DNA of 64,000 nucleotides from Pseudomonadota bacterium (GCA_002747395.1 PDPE01000032.1:120528-184527), one strand, 5' to 3'. Positions 48,344-59,264 are shown, numbered from the stretch's first letter. Translations and numbers: made by a program. Notes: generated by a model not told the origin, from the letters alone.

Positions 48344-48360
48344 GCCGGGCAGAGAGAACC

Positions 48361-48849
48361 ATGCATACCGCATATATTGGCCTTGGCAGCAATCTCGACA
48401 ACCCGGCCAGGCAAATTGAACGTGCGCTCGAGCAGCTCGACACTATTGAGCTGACATCACTGACCGCCACTTCCCGATTCTACAGCACGCACCCGGTGGG
48501 CCCGCAAGATCAGCCAGACTTCATCAATGCGGCGGCCAGAATCAGCACGGCGCTTTCCCCTGCCAGGCTGCTGTCAGAATTAAAGAAAATTGAGTTACAA
48601 CAAGGCAGGGTCAAAAATCGCAGATGGGGAGAAAGGGTCATTGATCTTGACATTCTACTCTACGATAATCTGGAACTCGACAGTGAGGAGCTCACTATTC
48701 CACACCGGGAACTGGCTAACCGGGACTTTGTTCTAAAGCCGTTGCTCGACATTTGCCCCTCACTGCATCTACCCTCGGGAGCGTTGCTAGGCGACCTCCT
48801 TGAAAATTTACCCAAAGAAAAGCAGACAATTCAATGGCTATCAACATAA
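48361..48849 (+). CDS. folK: 7,8-dihydro-6-hydroxymethylpterin pyrophosphokinase
   Basis: FolK transfers pyrophosphate from ATP to the pterin in folate synthesis. The 162-residue protein has [19 protein letters not shown] at the N-terminus, [17 protein letters not shown], and the metal/pterin-binding [16 protein letters not shown] followed by [19 protein letters not shown]. It overlaps the start of panB by 16 bp, indicating translational coupling. Another folate gene, folB, lies about 3.5 kb downstream on the other strand. Confidence 0.97.
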   Translation: MHTAYIGLGSNLDNPARQIERALEQLDTIELTSLTATSRFYSTHPVGPQDQPDFINAAARISTALSPARLLSELKKIELQQGRVKNRRWGERVIDLDILLYDNLELDSEELTIPHRELANRDFVLKPLLDICPSLHLPSGALLGDLLENLPKEKQTIQWLST

Positions 48850-49625
48850 ATACACTTCGACAAATGAAATCCCGTCAGGAAAAATTCGCCTGTCTGACCG
48901 CCTACGATGCCACGTTTTCCAACCTGGCCAGTACCGCCGGTGTCGAAGTCCTTCTTGTCGGAGACTCACTGGGCATGGTACTGCAAGGCCACGACTCCAC
49001 CGTTCCGGTCACCATGGAAGATATGATTTACCATACCCGATGCGTCAAAAACGGCAATCAGGATGCGCTGATCATGGCTGATATGCCATTTATGTCCTAC
49101 AGCACGCCGGAACAGGCGATGGAAAATGCCGGCCTGCTGATGCAGGCAGGTGCGCACATGGTCAAACTGGAAGGAGGCGAATGGCTGTGTGAAACCATCA
49201 CTATGTTGAGCGAAAGAGGGATACCCGTCTGCGCTCACCTCGGACTGACCCCGCAATCGGTCAACAAACTGGGTGGCTACAAGGTTCAGGGCCGTGGTGA
49301 TGAACAGGCAGCGCAACTGATCGAAAACAGCCAGATTCTCGAACAATCGGGAGCAGACATCATTCTGGTGGAATGTATACCCGGCGAGCTTGCCACCAGG
49401 CTGACAGCGACGATTTCGGCACCAGTTATCGGAATCGGGGCCGGTTCGGACACCGATGGCCAGGTTTTGGTGATGCACGACATGCTCGGCGTGACACCAG
49501 GCAAGACAGCCAGATTTGTGAAAAACTTTATGAGCGAGGCGAGCAGCATTCAGGAAGCCGTGACGCACTATGTACAGGCGGTCAAGACCAAATCGTTTCC
49601 AGGTGCAGAGCACGGGTTTAAATAG
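48834..49625 (+). CDS. panB: 3-methyl-2-oxobutanoate hydroxymethyltransferase
   Basis: PanB makes ketopantoate from alpha-ketoisovalerate and methylene-THF, the first step to pantothenate. The 263-residue protein shows [14 protein letters not shown], the metal-binding [35 protein letters not shown] and the catalytic/structural region [20 protein letters not shown], followed by [21 protein letters not shown]. All are standard. It overlaps folK and precedes panC by 51 bp, so the genes are probably expressed together. Confidence 0.98.
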   Translation: MAININTLRQMKSRQEKFACLTAYDATFSNLASTAGVEVLLVGDSLGMVLQGHDSTVPVTMEDMIYHTRCVKNGNQDALIMADMPFMSYSTPEQAMENAGLLMQAGAHMVKLEGGEWLCETITMLSERGIPVCAHLGLTPQSVNKLGGYKVQGRGDEQAAQLIENSQILEQSGADIILVECIPGELATRLTATISAPVIGIGAGSDTDGQVLVMHDMLGVTPGKTARFVKNFMSEASSIQEAVTHYVQAVKTKSFPGAEHGFK

Positions 49626-49676
49626 AAGATGTAACCGTTCAATTGATGTCACACGCAAACCGACAGGGCAGACAAA

Positions 49677-50537
49677 ATGAAAATTGCCAACGACGTACAA
49701 ACAGTGCGCGAACAGATCACCGAGGCCAGAAATGAGGGTAAAACCATCGGCTTTGTACCCACAATGGGCAACCTGCATGAAGGCCACCTTGCACTCATTC
49801 ACCACGCCAGAGAAAAAGCGGACTACGTTGTCTGCAGCATTTTTGTCAACCCTATGCAATTCGGGCAAAACGAAGACCTGGACAGCTACCCTCGGACACT
49901 TGACGATGATATCGCCAAACTGGAAGAAGCCGGCACCGACCTGCTTTTCACGCCCGATAACAAAATGATTTACCCGAACGGGTTGGACAGGCATACCCGG
50001 GTCAGCGTACCCGCCATTACAGAACTCCACTGCGGTTTCAGCCGCCCCGGGCACTTTGAAGGAGTATCGACAGTCGTCACCATACTGTTCAACCTGGTTC
50101 AACCTGATATCGCGGTATTCGGCGAGAAAGATTATCAACAACTGGCCGTCATCCGAACCATGACCAAAGACCTTCATCTGCCGATTCAAATCATTGGCCA
50201 TCCCACAGTACGCGAACCTGATGGCCTGGCCAAAAGCTCCCGCAACGGCTACCTGAACCGGGAAGAAAGAGCGAAGGCACCCAGGCTATATCAGGTCATG
50301 CAGGCATGTATCAAAAAAATTGCCGATGGAAACAGCCAATTCGACTCACTGAAACAGGAAGCCTGCCAGCAGTTAAAAGATGAAGGTTTCGATATCGACT
50401 ATTTTAACCTTGCCAACAGCGACACCCTGGAGATGGCGACACCATCAGACCAGTATGTCACGCTGCTGGCGGCAGCTCGTCTGGGTTCCACACGACTCAT
50501 CGACAACCTGTCCATAGACCGCGCAGCAACGATTTAG
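49677..50537 (+). CDS. panC: Pantothenate synthetase
   Basis: PanC joins pantoate and beta-alanine with ATP to form pantothenate. The 286-residue protein has the HIGH-like [38 protein letters not shown] segment, the pantoate site [19 protein letters not shown] and the KMSKS-like region SSRNGYLN. panD, which makes beta-alanine and often follows panC in Pseudomonas, is not here: pgi starts 31 bp later. Beta-alanine must then come from a panD elsewhere or from another route. Confidence 0.98.
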   Translation: MKIANDVQTVREQITEARNEGKTIGFVPTMGNLHEGHLALIHHAREKADYVVCSIFVNPMQFGQNEDLDSYPRTLDDDIAKLEEAGTDLLFTPDNKMIYPNGLDRHTRVSVPAITELHCGFSRPGHFEGVSTVVTILFNLVQPDIAVFGEKDYQQLAVIRTMTKDLHLPIQIIGHPTVREPDGLAKSSRNGYLNREERAKAPRLYQVMQACIKKIADGNSQFDSLKQEACQQLKDEGFDIDYFNLANSDTLEMATPSDQYVTLLAAARLGSTRLIDNLSIDRAATI

Positions 50538-50568
50538 TCCTCGTTTCACATCCACTTACGAAGGCAGA

Positions 50569-52239
50569 ATGGAAATGTCAAAAACACAACAAAAAACAAC
50601 TGACCTGAAAAACTGGAGCCTGCTTCAACAGCACGCCGAACAGATATCAGGCCTGCATATGAAAGACCTGTTTGCACAAGACCCTGATCGCTTCACCCGG
50701 TTTTCAACCAGCGGCGCAGGCTTCACCCTCGACTACTCGAAGAACCGGATTACAGAAGAAACACTCGGTCTCCTGGTTGAACTGGCCAAAGAAGTTGATC
50801 TGCCCGGCAAAATTGAAGCCATGTTCTCGGGCGACCAGATTAACAACACGGAAAAACGACCGGTGCTGCATACAGCGCTACGGAATTTCAGCGAACGAAA
50901 AGTGGTGGTTGACGGAAGCGATATCATGGCGGAAATCAAAGCCACCCTCGCCAAAATGGCCCATTTCGTTTGGAAAATTCATAGCGGACAATGGCGCGGC
51001 TTCGGCAATGATGCCTTTACCGATGTCATTAGCATCGGTATTGGTGGTTCCTACCTGGGCCCCAAGGTGGCGTCAGAAGCACTCAAACCTTACTGGAAAT
51101 CAGGGTTGAACGTGCATTATGTCGCCAATGTAGATGGCACCCACATTTCTGAAGTGCTGAAAAAGGTCAACCCGGCCACCACACTGTTTTTAATTCAGTC
51201 CAAATCCTTTGGCACCCAGGAAACCCTTGAAAACACAAAAGCGGCACGAGAATGGTTCCTGAACAATGGCGGCACACAGGATACCATTGCCAGGCACTTT
51301 GTTGCCATTACCTCGAATATCAGGGCAGCAACCGAATTCGGCATGGATAAAAACAACCTGTTCCCCATGTGGGACTGGGTTGGCGGCCGCTATTCGCTAT
51401 GGTCTGCCATCGGACTACCCGTTGCATTGGCTACAGGCATGGAAAATTTCAGGCGAATACTGCGCGGTGCCTATGAAATGGACGAGCACTTCCGCCACAC
51501 CCCGTTGACGGAGAATATTCCGGTACTGCTTGGCCTGCTGGGTGTCTGGTACACCAACTTCATGCACGCCGATTCTTACGCCATTCTGCCTTACGACCAC
51601 TATTTGCGAGCTCTGCCTGCACACCTGCAACAACTCGATATGGAAAGTAACGGCAAACAGGTCACCCGGGACGGTGAGCCGGTCGGCTATGAAACCGGCC
51701 CGATTATCTGGGGCGGTGCCGGTGCCAACGGGCAACATGCCTATCACCAGCTGATTCACCAGGGCACCCGCCTGATTCCGGTCGACTTTATCATTCCCTT
51801 GCACAGCCACAACCCGATTGCCGAACACCACAGCATACTGTTCGCCAACTGTCTAAGCCAAAGCCAGGCAATGATGCAAGGTAAAACACTGGAGCAGGCA
51901 AAGCAGGAATTACTTGACCAGGGAGTATCGGAATCAGAGGCGGCAGAACTGGCTCCCCACAAGGTGATTCCCGGCAATAAACCCAACAACATGCTTGTGT
52001 TCGACAAGGCGACACCTGAGGCAGTCGGTGCCCTGATCGCCATGTATGAGCATAAGGTCTTTGTCCAGGGTGCAATCTGGAACCTGAACTCCTTTGATCA
52101 GTGGGGTGTAGAGCTGGGCAAACAACTCGGCAAACAGATTTTGCCCGGATTGCAAGACAAAAACAGCGATCTCAGCGACTTCGACTGCTCGACAAAAGGT
52201 TTGATCTCCCTGTTCAGAGAGCGTGAGAACAGGCTGTAG
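50569..52239 (+). CDS. pgi: Glucose-6-phosphate isomerase
   Basis: Pgi interconverts glucose 6-phosphate and fructose 6-phosphate. The 556-residue protein has the sugar-phosphate site [37 protein letters not shown], the signature [16 protein letters not shown], the catalytic [20 protein letters not shown] and, near the C-terminus, [14 protein letters not shown]. Length is typical of long bacterial Pgi. Two in-frame ATG codons (50569, 50575) are both possible starts. It is convergent with folB. Confidence 0.98.
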   Translation: MEMSKTQQKTTDLKNWSLLQQHAEQISGLHMKDLFAQDPDRFTRFSTSGAGFTLDYSKNRITEETLGLLVELAKEVDLPGKIEAMFSGDQINNTEKRPVLHTALRNFSERKVVVDGSDIMAEIKATLAKMAHFVWKIHSGQWRGFGNDAFTDVISIGIGGSYLGPKVASEALKPYWKSGLNVHYVANVDGTHISEVLKKVNPATTLFLIQSKSFGTQETLENTKAAREWFLNNGGTQDTIARHFVAITSNIRAATEFGMDKNNLFPMWDWVGGRYSLWSAIGLPVALATGMENFRRILRGAYEMDEHFRHTPLTENIPVLLGLLGVWYTNFMHADSYAILPYDHYLRALPAHLQQLDMESNGKQVTRDGEPVGYETGPIIWGGAGANGQHAYHQLIHQGTRLIPVDFIIPLHSHNPIAEHHSILFANCLSQSQAMMQGKTLEQAKQELLDQGVSESEAAELAPHKVIPGNKPNNMLVFDKATPEAVGALIAMYEHKVFVQGAIWNLNSFDQWGVELGKQLGKQILPGLQDKNSDLSDFDCSTKGLISLFRERENRL

Positions 52240-52268
52240 AGCTGTAGAAAAACGAAAAGGACGAAAAC

Positions 52269-52293
52269 GTACCTGATCCCGAAGATCAGGTAC
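52269..52293. terminator. 10-bp perfect hairpin between pgi and folB
   Basis: GTACCTGATC (52269-52278) pairs with GATCAGGTAC (52284-52293) over a 5-base loop, between convergent genes and immediately before the folB stop codon. It has no U run, so its terminator role is inferred from position. Confidence 0.55.
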
Positions 52294-52295
52294 CG

Positions 52296-52649
52296 TCACC
52301 GATAATCCCGAACAATTTCAACACCGACACCATCAGCATTAGCCAGGGCATCCGGCTTGGTTACCCGTATTTTCATCCAGGGCACCTGAAATTCACCGGC
52401 CAGTCGGGTTGCGATGGCTTCTGCCAGAGTCTCAACCAGTTGATACTTGCCTTCCACGGCTATTCTCTGTGCCATTTCAGCCGCCTTTGCATAATCCAGT
52501 GCATCGGAAATGGCATCTTTGCTGGCTGCCACCCGATTATCCACCATCAACTCCAGATCCAGCACTATGGTTTGGGTAGAAAGCCGCTCCCACTCGTAAA
52601 CACCTAAAATCGCATCAAAACGTAACCCTTTGATAAATATCTTGTCCAT
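52296..52649 (-). CDS. folB: Dihydroneopterin aldolase
   Basis: FolB cleaves dihydroneopterin to the pterin used by FolK. The 117-residue protein has the N-terminal IKGLRFDAILGVYEWER, the substrate region LDYAKAAEMAQRI, the conserved LVETLAEAIATRL and VRVTKPDAL-type strand (here KIRVTKPDALANADGVGVEI). AGGAG precedes the ATG. It is downstream of tsaD on the same strand; plsY, often located between tsaD and folB, is absent here (only 55 bp separate the two). Confidence 0.95.
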   Translation of the reverse strand: MDKIFIKGLRFDAILGVYEWERLSTQTIVLDLELMVDNRVAASKDAISDALDYAKAAEMAQRIAVEGKYQLVETLAEAIATRLAGEFQVPWMKIRVTKPDALANADGVGVEIVRDYR

Positions 52650-52704
52650 TACTCTGACTGCTCCTTGTTATTGCCTTGCATGGTCGGAAAAACAAATGCC
52701 AAAA

Positions 52705-53727
52705 TCAAATAGCGGGCAAGGTATCCATAGGCCAGCGCGGCCTCACCTGAATATCGAGGGGAGTTGTCTGGCCTGCCAGCAATCGCTGACAACCTGCGTA
52801 GGCAATCATGGCTCCGTTATCGGTACAGAACTCGGGCCGGGCATAGAACACCCTGGCACTTTCTTTGTCAACCATCTCCTCCATAGACGCACGCAATTTT
52901 TTATTGGCGCTGACACCACCCGCAATCACCAGTCGCTTCAGCCCCGTCTGGCGAATCGCACGACGGCATTTCAACATTAACGTATCCACCACCGCCTGCT
53001 GGAAAGACGCGGCTATATCGGCACGAGTCTGTTCCGGCAGCTGCCCCTCCCCTTTCATCTTGTTCACCGTGGTCAGGGTAAAGGTTTTCAATCCGCTAAA
53101 ACTGAAATCCAGCCCCGGACGGTCAGTCATTGGCCGCGGGAAAGCAAACCTGTCCACACCCGACTCGGCAAGAGCCGCCACTGCGGGCCCACCAGGATAG
53201 TCCAGGCCGAGCATTTTGGCCGTTTTGTCAAAGGCTTCACCGGCAGCATCATCCACCGACTCGCCAAGCAACTCATACTGACCAATACCATCCACCCTGA
53301 CCAGTTGAGTGTGGCCACCAGACACCAGCAAGGCAATAAAAGGAAATTCGGGAGGCGAAGACTCCAGCATGGGAGCAAGCAGGTGCCCCTCCATATGATG
53401 CACACCGATAACCGGAATACCCAGGGCGAACCCCATACCCTGCGCTATCGATGCCCCGACCATCAGCGCACCAACCAGGCCGGGGCCGGAAGTGTAGGCA
53501 ATCCCCTGCAACTGCTGTTTGCTGATACCGGCCTGCTGCAACACCTCATTGACCAGGGGCAAGGTCTTCTTTATATGATCACGGGACGCCAACTCCGGCA
53601 CCACACCACCATAATCCGCATGGATTTGCACCTGCGAATACAAGGCATCCGACAACAACCCCCTGTCCGAATGATAGATAGCCACGCCTGTTTCATCGCA
53701 GGATGTTTCAATTCCGAGCACATACAT
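52705..53727 (-). CDS. tsaD: tRNA N6-threonylcarbamoyladenosine transferase subunit TsaD
   Basis: TsaD, with TsaB and TsaE, transfers the threonylcarbamoyl group to A37 of ANN-decoding tRNAs. The start chosen ([18 protein letters not shown] at 53727) gives 340 residues, the family length; the longer frame to 53856 adds an unrelated basic segment. Metal-binding histidines are in [35 protein letters not shown] and the late [13 protein letters not shown] are also typical. The ASKHA fold is clear. It is divergent from rpsU, as in E. coli and Pseudomonas. Confidence 0.97.
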   Translation of the reverse strand: MYVLGIETSCDETGVAIYHSDRGLLSDALYSQVQIHADYGGVVPELASRDHIKKTLPLVNEVLQQAGISKQQLQGIAYTSGPGLVGALMVGASIAQGMGFALGIPVIGVHHMEGHLLAPMLESSPPEFPFIALLVSGGHTQLVRVDGIGQYELLGESVDDAAGEAFDKTAKMLGLDYPGGPAVAALAESGVDRFAFPRPMTDRPGLDFSFSGLKTFTLTTVNKMKGEGQLPEQTRADIAASFQQAVVDTLMLKCRRAIRQTGLKRLVIAGGVSANKKLRASMEEMVDKESARVFYARPEFCTDNGAMIAYAGCQRLLAGQTTPLDIQVRPRWPMDTLPAI

Positions 53728-54182
53728 AGATAACGCCTTAACTTGCCTGAGCCAACAACATCCGGGAAACAATACCCCGGTTTTTTCTGCCGCCGATTTT
53801 TTCTGTCTCCATGACGATCGAGCCGTGCATGGTAACAAAGAACGGACAAAATCCAAATATACACTTTACAAACTACCGGCTTTACGATTAAAATTCGCGC
53901 CCCTGAAGTTATTAATTAATCAGAGTTATTAATTATCGAAGGTTATTAATTGTCCAGGTTTGTCGCCTGACTGTACATCTCAAACAGTACATTGCGAGCA
54001 GACTACCGGATCAATCAAGGCACGATTCACCGAAATCGACCGGAAAACCAGACAAGCTTGGCTGGTTGGCAACATGGTTTTTTGGCAGAAACGGGTTTTA
54101 GCAACAGTTTTTAGCAGAAAAAGTCAGTTAACAGAAATAGAAACAGCTGCTTAACGAAACAGCACATAAGGGTAAATTTGCA
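53728..54182. other. tsaD/rpsU divergent promoter region
   Basis: A 455-bp spacer without a convincing gene. TTTACA (about 53877) followed by an A/T-rich tract could be a promoter. Near-repeats of GGTTTT...GCAG occur before rpsU (about 54075-54118). The macromolecular synthesis operon promoter is expected here. Confidence 0.5.
53908..53958. repeat. 17-bp tandem repeat, three units
   Basis: Units beginning GTTATTAATTA start at 53908, 53925 and 53942 with a constant 17-bp period and diverged second halves. It lies in the tsaD/rpsU promoter region, so changes in copy number would move promoter elements. Confidence 0.85.
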
Positions 54183-54398
54183 ATGCCACAAGTTAAAGTA
54201 AAAGACAACGAACCATTTGACGTAGCACTGCGTCGTTTCAAGCGTTCTTGCGAAAAAGCAGGCGTACTCTCTGAAGTTCGCCGCAGAGAGTTCTACGAAA
54301 AGCCGACATCGGTTCGTAAAAGAAAAGCAGCGGCTGCTGTCAAGCGTCACGCGAAAAAAGTACAACGTGAGCAAAGAAGGTTCGAAAGACTTTACTAG
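54183..54398 (+). CDS. rpsU: 30S ribosomal protein S21
   Basis: S21 is a small basic protein of the 30S subunit. The 71-residue sequence, [20 protein letters not shown] onward to [11 protein letters not shown], is the full family form. It is the first gene of the classical macromolecular synthesis operon rpsU-dnaG-rpoD, here with yqeY inserted after it. A terminator directly downstream would let S21 be made in excess of primase and sigma factor, as in E. coli. AGGG precedes the ATG. Confidence 0.99.
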   Translation: MPQVKVKDNEPFDVALRRFKRSCEKAGVLSEVRRREFYEKPTSVRKRKAAAAVKRHAKKVQREQRRFERLY

Positions 54399-54452
54399 GC
54401 AGCACCCCGGGTAAAGACCGAAAAGTTGATTCCGGCAAGTCAGATTTTACAT

Positions 54453-54486
54453 CACTCAGGCCCGTCTTGCCTGAGTGTTTGTTTTT
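54453..54486 (+). terminator. Terminator after rpsU
   Basis: CACTCAGGC (54453-54461) pairs perfectly with GCCTGAGTG (54469-54477), then TTTGTTTTT follows. It is a canonical intrinsic terminator and probably acts as partial attenuator between rpsU and the downstream genes. Confidence 0.88.
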
Positions 54487-54562
54487 GGAAAACTGATTAT
54501 CGCGCAACCCTTCTGAAAACAACATCCTTCTCAAGCAACATCCTTCTACAGGTACCACCGTT

Positions 54563-55012
54563 ATGTCTGCAACGCTGAAAACGCAAATCACCGAAGCCAT
54601 GAAAGCCGCCATGAAAGCGAAAGAAAAGGAACGGTTAGCGACAATCAGACTGATCCTGGCAGATTTTAAACGAATCGAAGTGGATGAACGCATTGAGATT
54701 GATGATGACCGGGCTCTGGCCATCCTCGACAAAATGATGAAACAGCGCAAGGACTCTCTGTCCCAGTTCGAAAAGGCAGGCCGGAATGACCTCGCCGACA
54801 TCGAACGCGCGGAAATGAAGGTAATACAGGAATTTTTACCTGCCGCACTAAGTGAAAGCGAGATCCTTGCTATCATCAGGGAAGCCATTGAGCAAACCGG
54901 CGCAAGCGGCATGCAGGGCATGGGCAAAGTGATGGGCATCATCAAACCCAAACTGCAAGGCCGGGCAGATATGTCCTCGGTAAGCAAGCTCGTTAAAGAC
55001 GCCCTGGCCTGA
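54563..55012 (+). CDS. yqeY: GatB/YqeY domain protein
   Basis: A 149-residue helical protein related to the tail domain of the GatB amidotransferase subunit. Typical segments are ITEAMKAAMKAKEKERLATIRLI, IDDDRALAILDKMMKQRKDSLSQFEKAGR and the C-terminal SGMQGMGKVMGIIKPKLQGRADMSSVSKLV. A role in binding tRNA is supposed from the GatB similarity but is not established. Its place between rpsU and dnaG is common in gammaproteobacteria such as Pseudomonas. Confidence 0.94.
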   Translation: MSATLKTQITEAMKAAMKAKEKERLATIRLILADFKRIEVDERIEIDDDRALAILDKMMKQRKDSLSQFEKAGRNDLADIERAEMKVIQEFLPAALSESEILAIIREAIEQTGASGMQGMGKVMGIIKPKLQGRADMSSVSKLVKDALA

Positions 55013-55087
55013 CACCCCCGAATCAGGAACATGACCTGACAGCCTTTGCTCCCGGGCTTTCACCCTCTACGTCTGGATCAGTACGCG

Positions 55088-56911
55088 ATGTCTGGATCAA
55101 TACCGCAAGGCTTTATCGATCTGTTACTGGATAAAACCGATCTCTTTTCGCTGATCAATAATCGCGTTCCGCTCAAAAAACGGGGCAGCGACTATTGGGC
55201 CTGCTGCCCGTTCCACGAGGAAAAATCACCCTCATTCAGCGTTTCCACCAGAAAAAACTTTTACCACTGCTTCGGCTGTGGAGCGAGTGGCAATGCCATA
55301 GATTTTTTGCGCCATTACGAAAACCTGTCATTTACCGACTCCATTGAATCACTCGCCGCCCTGGCAGGAATGGAAATCCCGAGAACGGCGCAACAAAGTC
55401 AAAAAATCGACTCCACCAGACCACTCTACTCCGTGCTCAACAAGGCAAAGAGTTTTTACACCAATCAGTTATCTCAACATCCGGCCAGCCAGACAGCCAA
55501 GGACTACCTGAATAATCGCGGCCTGAGCAGTGAAGTCATAGAGCGCTACCAGATCGGTTTCGCGCCGCCAGAAAAAAGCGCATTCTCCGAAACATGCTCC
55601 CCAAAAGAACAGGCTCTGCTGGCAAAGCTGAAAATGACCAGCAACAAGTACGACACACCACTGGATCTGTTTCGCAACAGAATCATGTTTCCAATACGCA
55701 ACCGAAGAGGCAAGGTGGTTGCCTTTGGCGGACGAACACTTGGCAATGACAAGGCAAAATACATCAACTCGCCCGAGTCAGAGGTTTTCCACAAAAGCAG
55801 TGAGGTATTTGGCCTGTACGAAGCACTCAAAGCCACCCGCTCCCTGGACAACCTGCTCATAGTCGAAGGCTATATGGATGTCATTGCCCTGGCCCAGTTC
55901 GGCATCCACAACTCGGTGGCAACCCTGGGCACGGCAACCAACGCAGACAATATAACAGCATTATTACGCCAGTGTGCCACCTTGACCTTTTGCTTTGATG
56001 GTGATCAGGCCGGGCAAAATGCCGCACGCAAGGCAATGGAAAATGCATTGCCTCTGCTCGACGACGGAATCACCATCAGGTTTTTAATTCTGCCCGAAAA
56101 AGAAGACCCCGACAGCCTGATAAGAAAAGAAGGTGTCGAACGATTTCGGTCGAGAATCGATCAGGCTCGCCCCCTGTCGAGCTTCTTCTTCGACACCTAT
56201 AGCCAGGGACTCGAACTCAACCAGCCGGAAGGAAAGGGAATACTGAAAGAAAGGGCGCTTCCCCAAATAGAACGCATTCGATCACGCACTTTCGCCGCTG
56301 CGATCAGGCAGCAATTATATGAGCTGACCAAACCTTCCTTTTTTCAGGGAAAAAACAGCCGGTTTCAACAAAACGGTGGTACCCTGAAAACAAACCGGAA
56401 CAACACCTACACTACCAATAACGTCCACCACCTGCCAAATACCAATAACTACTACAAACAACAAAGAGAGAGTCACTTTCTGATAGAGCCGGGCAGCAAA
56501 ATCTGCCTCGCCCTGTGCTTTACCCCCGCAAGGAAAACCGAATTCTCGACAAGATTAAAAGAATGCGGAGCAACAGGCCGGTTAGCCGGAACAACCGCGT
56601 TTTGCCAGTTTCTTGTCGACCATCACATTGAAACCACCGAGCAACTGCTGGCCACGCTTGCCACACAATCGGAATACCGGAAACAGTTTGCCAATTTATT
56701 TGATTCAATGGAGCACATACCCGATGCTGAAGTCGTGCAAATGGAAGCCGAAGATGAAATCCAACGCCTGCACGCTCAATCAATTGAGCAGGAAATATCC
56801 CGTTTATTGCAGGCTCAGCGGCAACAAGGCACAGCCCTGGACGAGAACCACAAACAACGCCTGAAAGAACTTTACCAACAAAAACAGAATGTTAGGCAAA
56901 ATAATGAGTGA
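55088..56911 (+). CDS. dnaG: DNA primase
   Basis: DnaG makes RNA primers for replication. The start MSGSIPQGFIDLLLDKTDLF is chosen because it matches family N-termini; the frame begins earlier at a TTG without support. The 607-residue protein has the CHC2 zinc ribbon (CPFHEEKSPSFSV ... HCFGCGASGNAIDFL), the RNA polymerase core with RVKGRGDLVA-type loop here as FPIRNRRGKVVAFGGR, the Toprim motif LLIVEGYMDVIAL followed by CFDGDQAGQNA, and a helical C-terminal helicase-binding part. An Asn/Thr-rich linker (about 445-470) separates the last two. Confidence 0.97.
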   Translation: MSGSIPQGFIDLLLDKTDLFSLINNRVPLKKRGSDYWACCPFHEEKSPSFSVSTRKNFYHCFGCGASGNAIDFLRHYENLSFTDSIESLAALAGMEIPRTAQQSQKIDSTRPLYSVLNKAKSFYTNQLSQHPASQTAKDYLNNRGLSSEVIERYQIGFAPPEKSAFSETCSPKEQALLAKLKMTSNKYDTPLDLFRNRIMFPIRNRRGKVVAFGGRTLGNDKAKYINSPESEVFHKSSEVFGLYEALKATRSLDNLLIVEGYMDVIALAQFGIHNSVATLGTATNADNITALLRQCATLTFCFDGDQAGQNAARKAMENALPLLDDGITIRFLILPEKEDPDSLIRKEGVERFRSRIDQARPLSSFFFDTYSQGLELNQPEGKGILKERALPQIERIRSRTFAAAIRQQLYELTKPSFFQGKNSRFQQNGGTLKTNRNNTYTTNNVHHLPNTNNYYKQQRESHFLIEPGSKICLALCFTPARKTEFSTRLKECGATGRLAGTTAFCQFLVDHHIETTEQLLATLATQSEYRKQFANLFDSMEHIPDAEVVQMEAEDEIQRLHAQSIEQEISRLLQAQRQQGTALDENHKQRLKELYQQKQNVRQNNE

Positions 56912-57028
56912 TGTGTTGAAATTTGCGGCAAAGCCCCAATATTCAGGTGTTGACGCAGATTATATCACTGCTGAATGTGCTATACTGTCAGTTTATTTTG
57001 TCACCACCTCCAGTAGCATAGGGTGAAT

Positions 57029-58843
57029 ATGTCCGACAACTCTCAACAATCTCGCTTGAAAGAACTTATCAGCCGCGGAAAGGAACAAGGCTTCCTGACC
57101 TACTCTGAAGTGAACGACCACCTGCCGGAAGACATCGCCGATCCGGATCAGGTCGAAGATATCATCCGCATGATCAATGATATGGGGATACAGGTATGTG
57201 AAACCGCCCCCGATGCAGACTCTCTCCTCATGCAGGATGGCGACTCTCCGGATGAGGCCGCCGCCGCAGAAGCGGCAGCCGTGCTTGCAGCGGTAGAAAG
57301 CGATGTAGGCCGAACCACCGACCCGGTCAGAATGTACATGCGTGAAATGGGCACGGTAGAGCTGCTCACCCGTGAAGGCGAAATACAGATCGCCAAACGA
57401 ATCGAGGAAGGCATACGTGATGTCATGGCTGCACTTGCCCACTTTCCCGGCACCATAAGCGACATCATTGCCAATTACGATCGCGTTGTAGCAGACGAAG
57501 AAGAAGGCCGGTTAAGCGACGTGATATCCGGCTTTGTCGACCCTGATGACAATATGACCGCCACGACACCAGCCGCCGTCAAGGATGTTGCCGACGATGA
57601 CGACACCGATGCGGAAGAAGAAACAGAAAGCGGCCCCGACCCTGAAGAAACAAAGAAACGCTTTGATGAACTGCGTGCAGCAATGGAAAAGGCAGATGCT
57701 GCCATAGAAAAATATGGCCGCAACACCAAGGAAGTCCACCAGGCACTGGTCGAGGTAGGCGCTATTTTTGCTCCCTTCAAGCTGTCAGGGCGTCAGTTCG
57801 ATCAGCTTATCGCTCATGTACGAGCCACCAACGACCGCATTCGTGATTTTGAACGGCAAATTATGCAAATCTGCACAAAAGAGTGCAAAATGCCCAGAAA
57901 GTCGTTCATCAAGTCCTTCCCCGGCAACGAAACCAACCGGGAATGGCCTCAATACCTGATTGATGCAAACAAGGACTACTCAACAGCAATCGCCAACAGG
58001 CAGGATGACATACTCAGGCTGCAAAAGAAAATAGCCAATATCGAGAGTCTGACCAGCCTTCCTGTTGTCGAGCTCAAAGAAGTCAATCGTCGGATTTCAA
58101 TTGGTGAAGCCAAGGCACGCCGGGCCAAGAAAGAAATGGTTGAAGCCAACCTGCGACTGGTTATCTCCATTGCCAAAAAGTACACCAACCGCGGGCTTCA
58201 ATTCCTTGATCTGATTCAGGAGGGCAACATTGGCCTGATGAAAGCGGTAGACAAATTCGAATACCGCAGAGGCTACAAGTTTTCGACCTACGCCACCTGG
58301 TGGATCAGGCAGGCGATCACTCGAAGCATCGCCGACCAGGCAAGAACCATTCGAATCCCTGTACACATGATCGAAACCATCAACAAGCTGAACCGTATTT
58401 CACGCCAGATGCTGCAGGAAATGGGCAGAGAACCCACGCCTGAAGAGTTGGGTGAAAAAATGGAAATGCCTGAAGACAAGGTGAGAAAGGTGCTTAAAAT
58501 CGCCAAAGAGCCAATTTCTATGGAAACTCCCATTGGTGATGACGAAGACTCTCACCTGGGTGACTTCATTGAAGACCAGAGCGCCCAGTCACCTGTAGAC
58601 ACAGCCACAGGAGACGGCCTGCAGGAAGCGACACGAAATGTACTCGCGGGCCTGACCGCCAGGGAGGCAAAGGTATTACGAATGCGCTTTGGCATTGAAA
58701 TGAACACCGACCACACCCTGGAAGAAGTGGGCAAGCAGTTTGATGTAACCCGCGAACGGATTCGACAAATCGAAGCCAAGGCACTGCGCAAACTGAGACA
58801 CCCAAGCCGGTCAGACCACCTGCGCGGTTTTATCGACGAATAA
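57029..58843 (+). CDS. rpoD: RNA polymerase sigma factor RpoD (sigma-70)
   Basis: The main housekeeping sigma factor. The start ATG gives 604 residues beginning [20 protein letters not shown] (region 1.1). Region 1.2 is [21 protein letters not shown]; an acidic non-conserved region follows (about 170-220); regions 2.1-2.4 include [20 protein letters not shown] and [20 protein letters not shown]; region 4.2 is [23 protein letters not shown] two codons before the ATG is in frame and less likely. It closes the macromolecular synthesis operon. Confidence 0.98.
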   Translation: MSDNSQQSRLKELISRGKEQGFLTYSEVNDHLPEDIADPDQVEDIIRMINDMGIQVCETAPDADSLLMQDGDSPDEAAAAEAAAVLAAVESDVGRTTDPVRMYMREMGTVELLTREGEIQIAKRIEEGIRDVMAALAHFPGTISDIIANYDRVVADEEEGRLSDVISGFVDPDDNMTATTPAAVKDVADDDDTDAEEETESGPDPEETKKRFDELRAAMEKADAAIEKYGRNTKEVHQALVEVGAIFAPFKLSGRQFDQLIAHVRATNDRIRDFERQIMQICTKECKMPRKSFIKSFPGNETNREWPQYLIDANKDYSTAIANRQDDILRLQKKIANIESLTSLPVVELKEVNRRISIGEAKARRAKKEMVEANLRLVISIAKKYTNRGLQFLDLIQEGNIGLMKAVDKFEYRRGYKFSTYATWWIRQAITRSIADQARTIRIPVHMIETINKLNRISRQMLQEMGREPTPEELGEKMEMPEDKVRKVLKIAKEPISMETPIGDDEDSHLGDFIEDQSAQSPVDTATGDGLQEATRNVLAGLTAREAKVLRMRFGIEMNTDHTLEEVGKQFDVTRERIRQIEAKALRKLRHPSRSDHLRGFIDE

Positions 58844-58850
58844 TATTAAA

Positions 58851-58898
58851 GACGAGTAACAAGACGAGTAACAAGACGAGTAACAAGACGAGTAACAA
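58851..58898. repeat. 12-bp tandem repeat, four units
   Basis: GACGAGTAACAA is repeated four times exactly, starting 7 bp after the rpoD stop codon. Any function is unknown. It is one of the most regular arrays in the window. Confidence 0.95.
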
Positions 58899-58907
58899 AA
58901 AAATGCT

Positions 58908-58942
58908 GGCGCTCATTTCAATCCCCGATTATAATGAGCGCC
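58908..58942 (+). promoter_or_regulatory. Hairpin after rpoD overlapping the tRNA promoter
   Basis: GGCGCTCATT (58908-58917) pairs perfectly with AATGAGCGCC (58933-58942) and could end rpoD transcription. The second arm overlaps TATAAT (58930-58935), a perfect -10 for the tRNA gene 44 bp downstream. The GC-rich bases after the -10 (GAGCGCCC) resemble the discriminator of stable RNA promoters under stringent control. Confidence 0.55.
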
Positions 58943-58978
58943 CTCTTCAGGCTGGCTCACCAGGCAGCCACAACAGAC

Positions 58979-59055
58979 GGCCCCTTAGCTCAGTTGGTTA
59001 GAGCACCCGACTCATAATCGGTAGGTCCGCAGTTCAAGTCTGCGAGGGGCCACCA
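58979..59055 (+). tRNA. tRNA-Ile2 (anticodon CAU, lysidine type)
   Basis: A complete 77-base cloverleaf: acceptor GGCCCCT with AGGGGCC, D stem GCTC/GAGC, anticodon loop CTCATAA, T arm CGCAG-TTCAAGT-CTGCG, and an encoded CCA. The sequence matches the minor tRNA-Ile whose CAU anticodon is modified by TilS to read AUA, rather than tRNA-Met. The first pair of the anticodon stem is a C/U mismatch. It follows rpoD, and an accessory restriction locus begins right after it. Confidence 0.95.
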
Positions 59056-59264
59056 TTTAATCAGGCCAAGTAAGGTTAGTCAGGCCGAGTTCCTGTCCAG
59101 GCGCTTCATGCTCCTGAATCGCATCTGTCCAATCTCCAGACCATTGGCCAATTTCAACCTGTAACACAGCACGCAATGAGAAAAAGAAAACTCATGGTAT
59201 GCTCATAATAACTCCACAATGTATCCAGTCACACATTCGTGGACGACAGCGCAGGAAGTGAACC

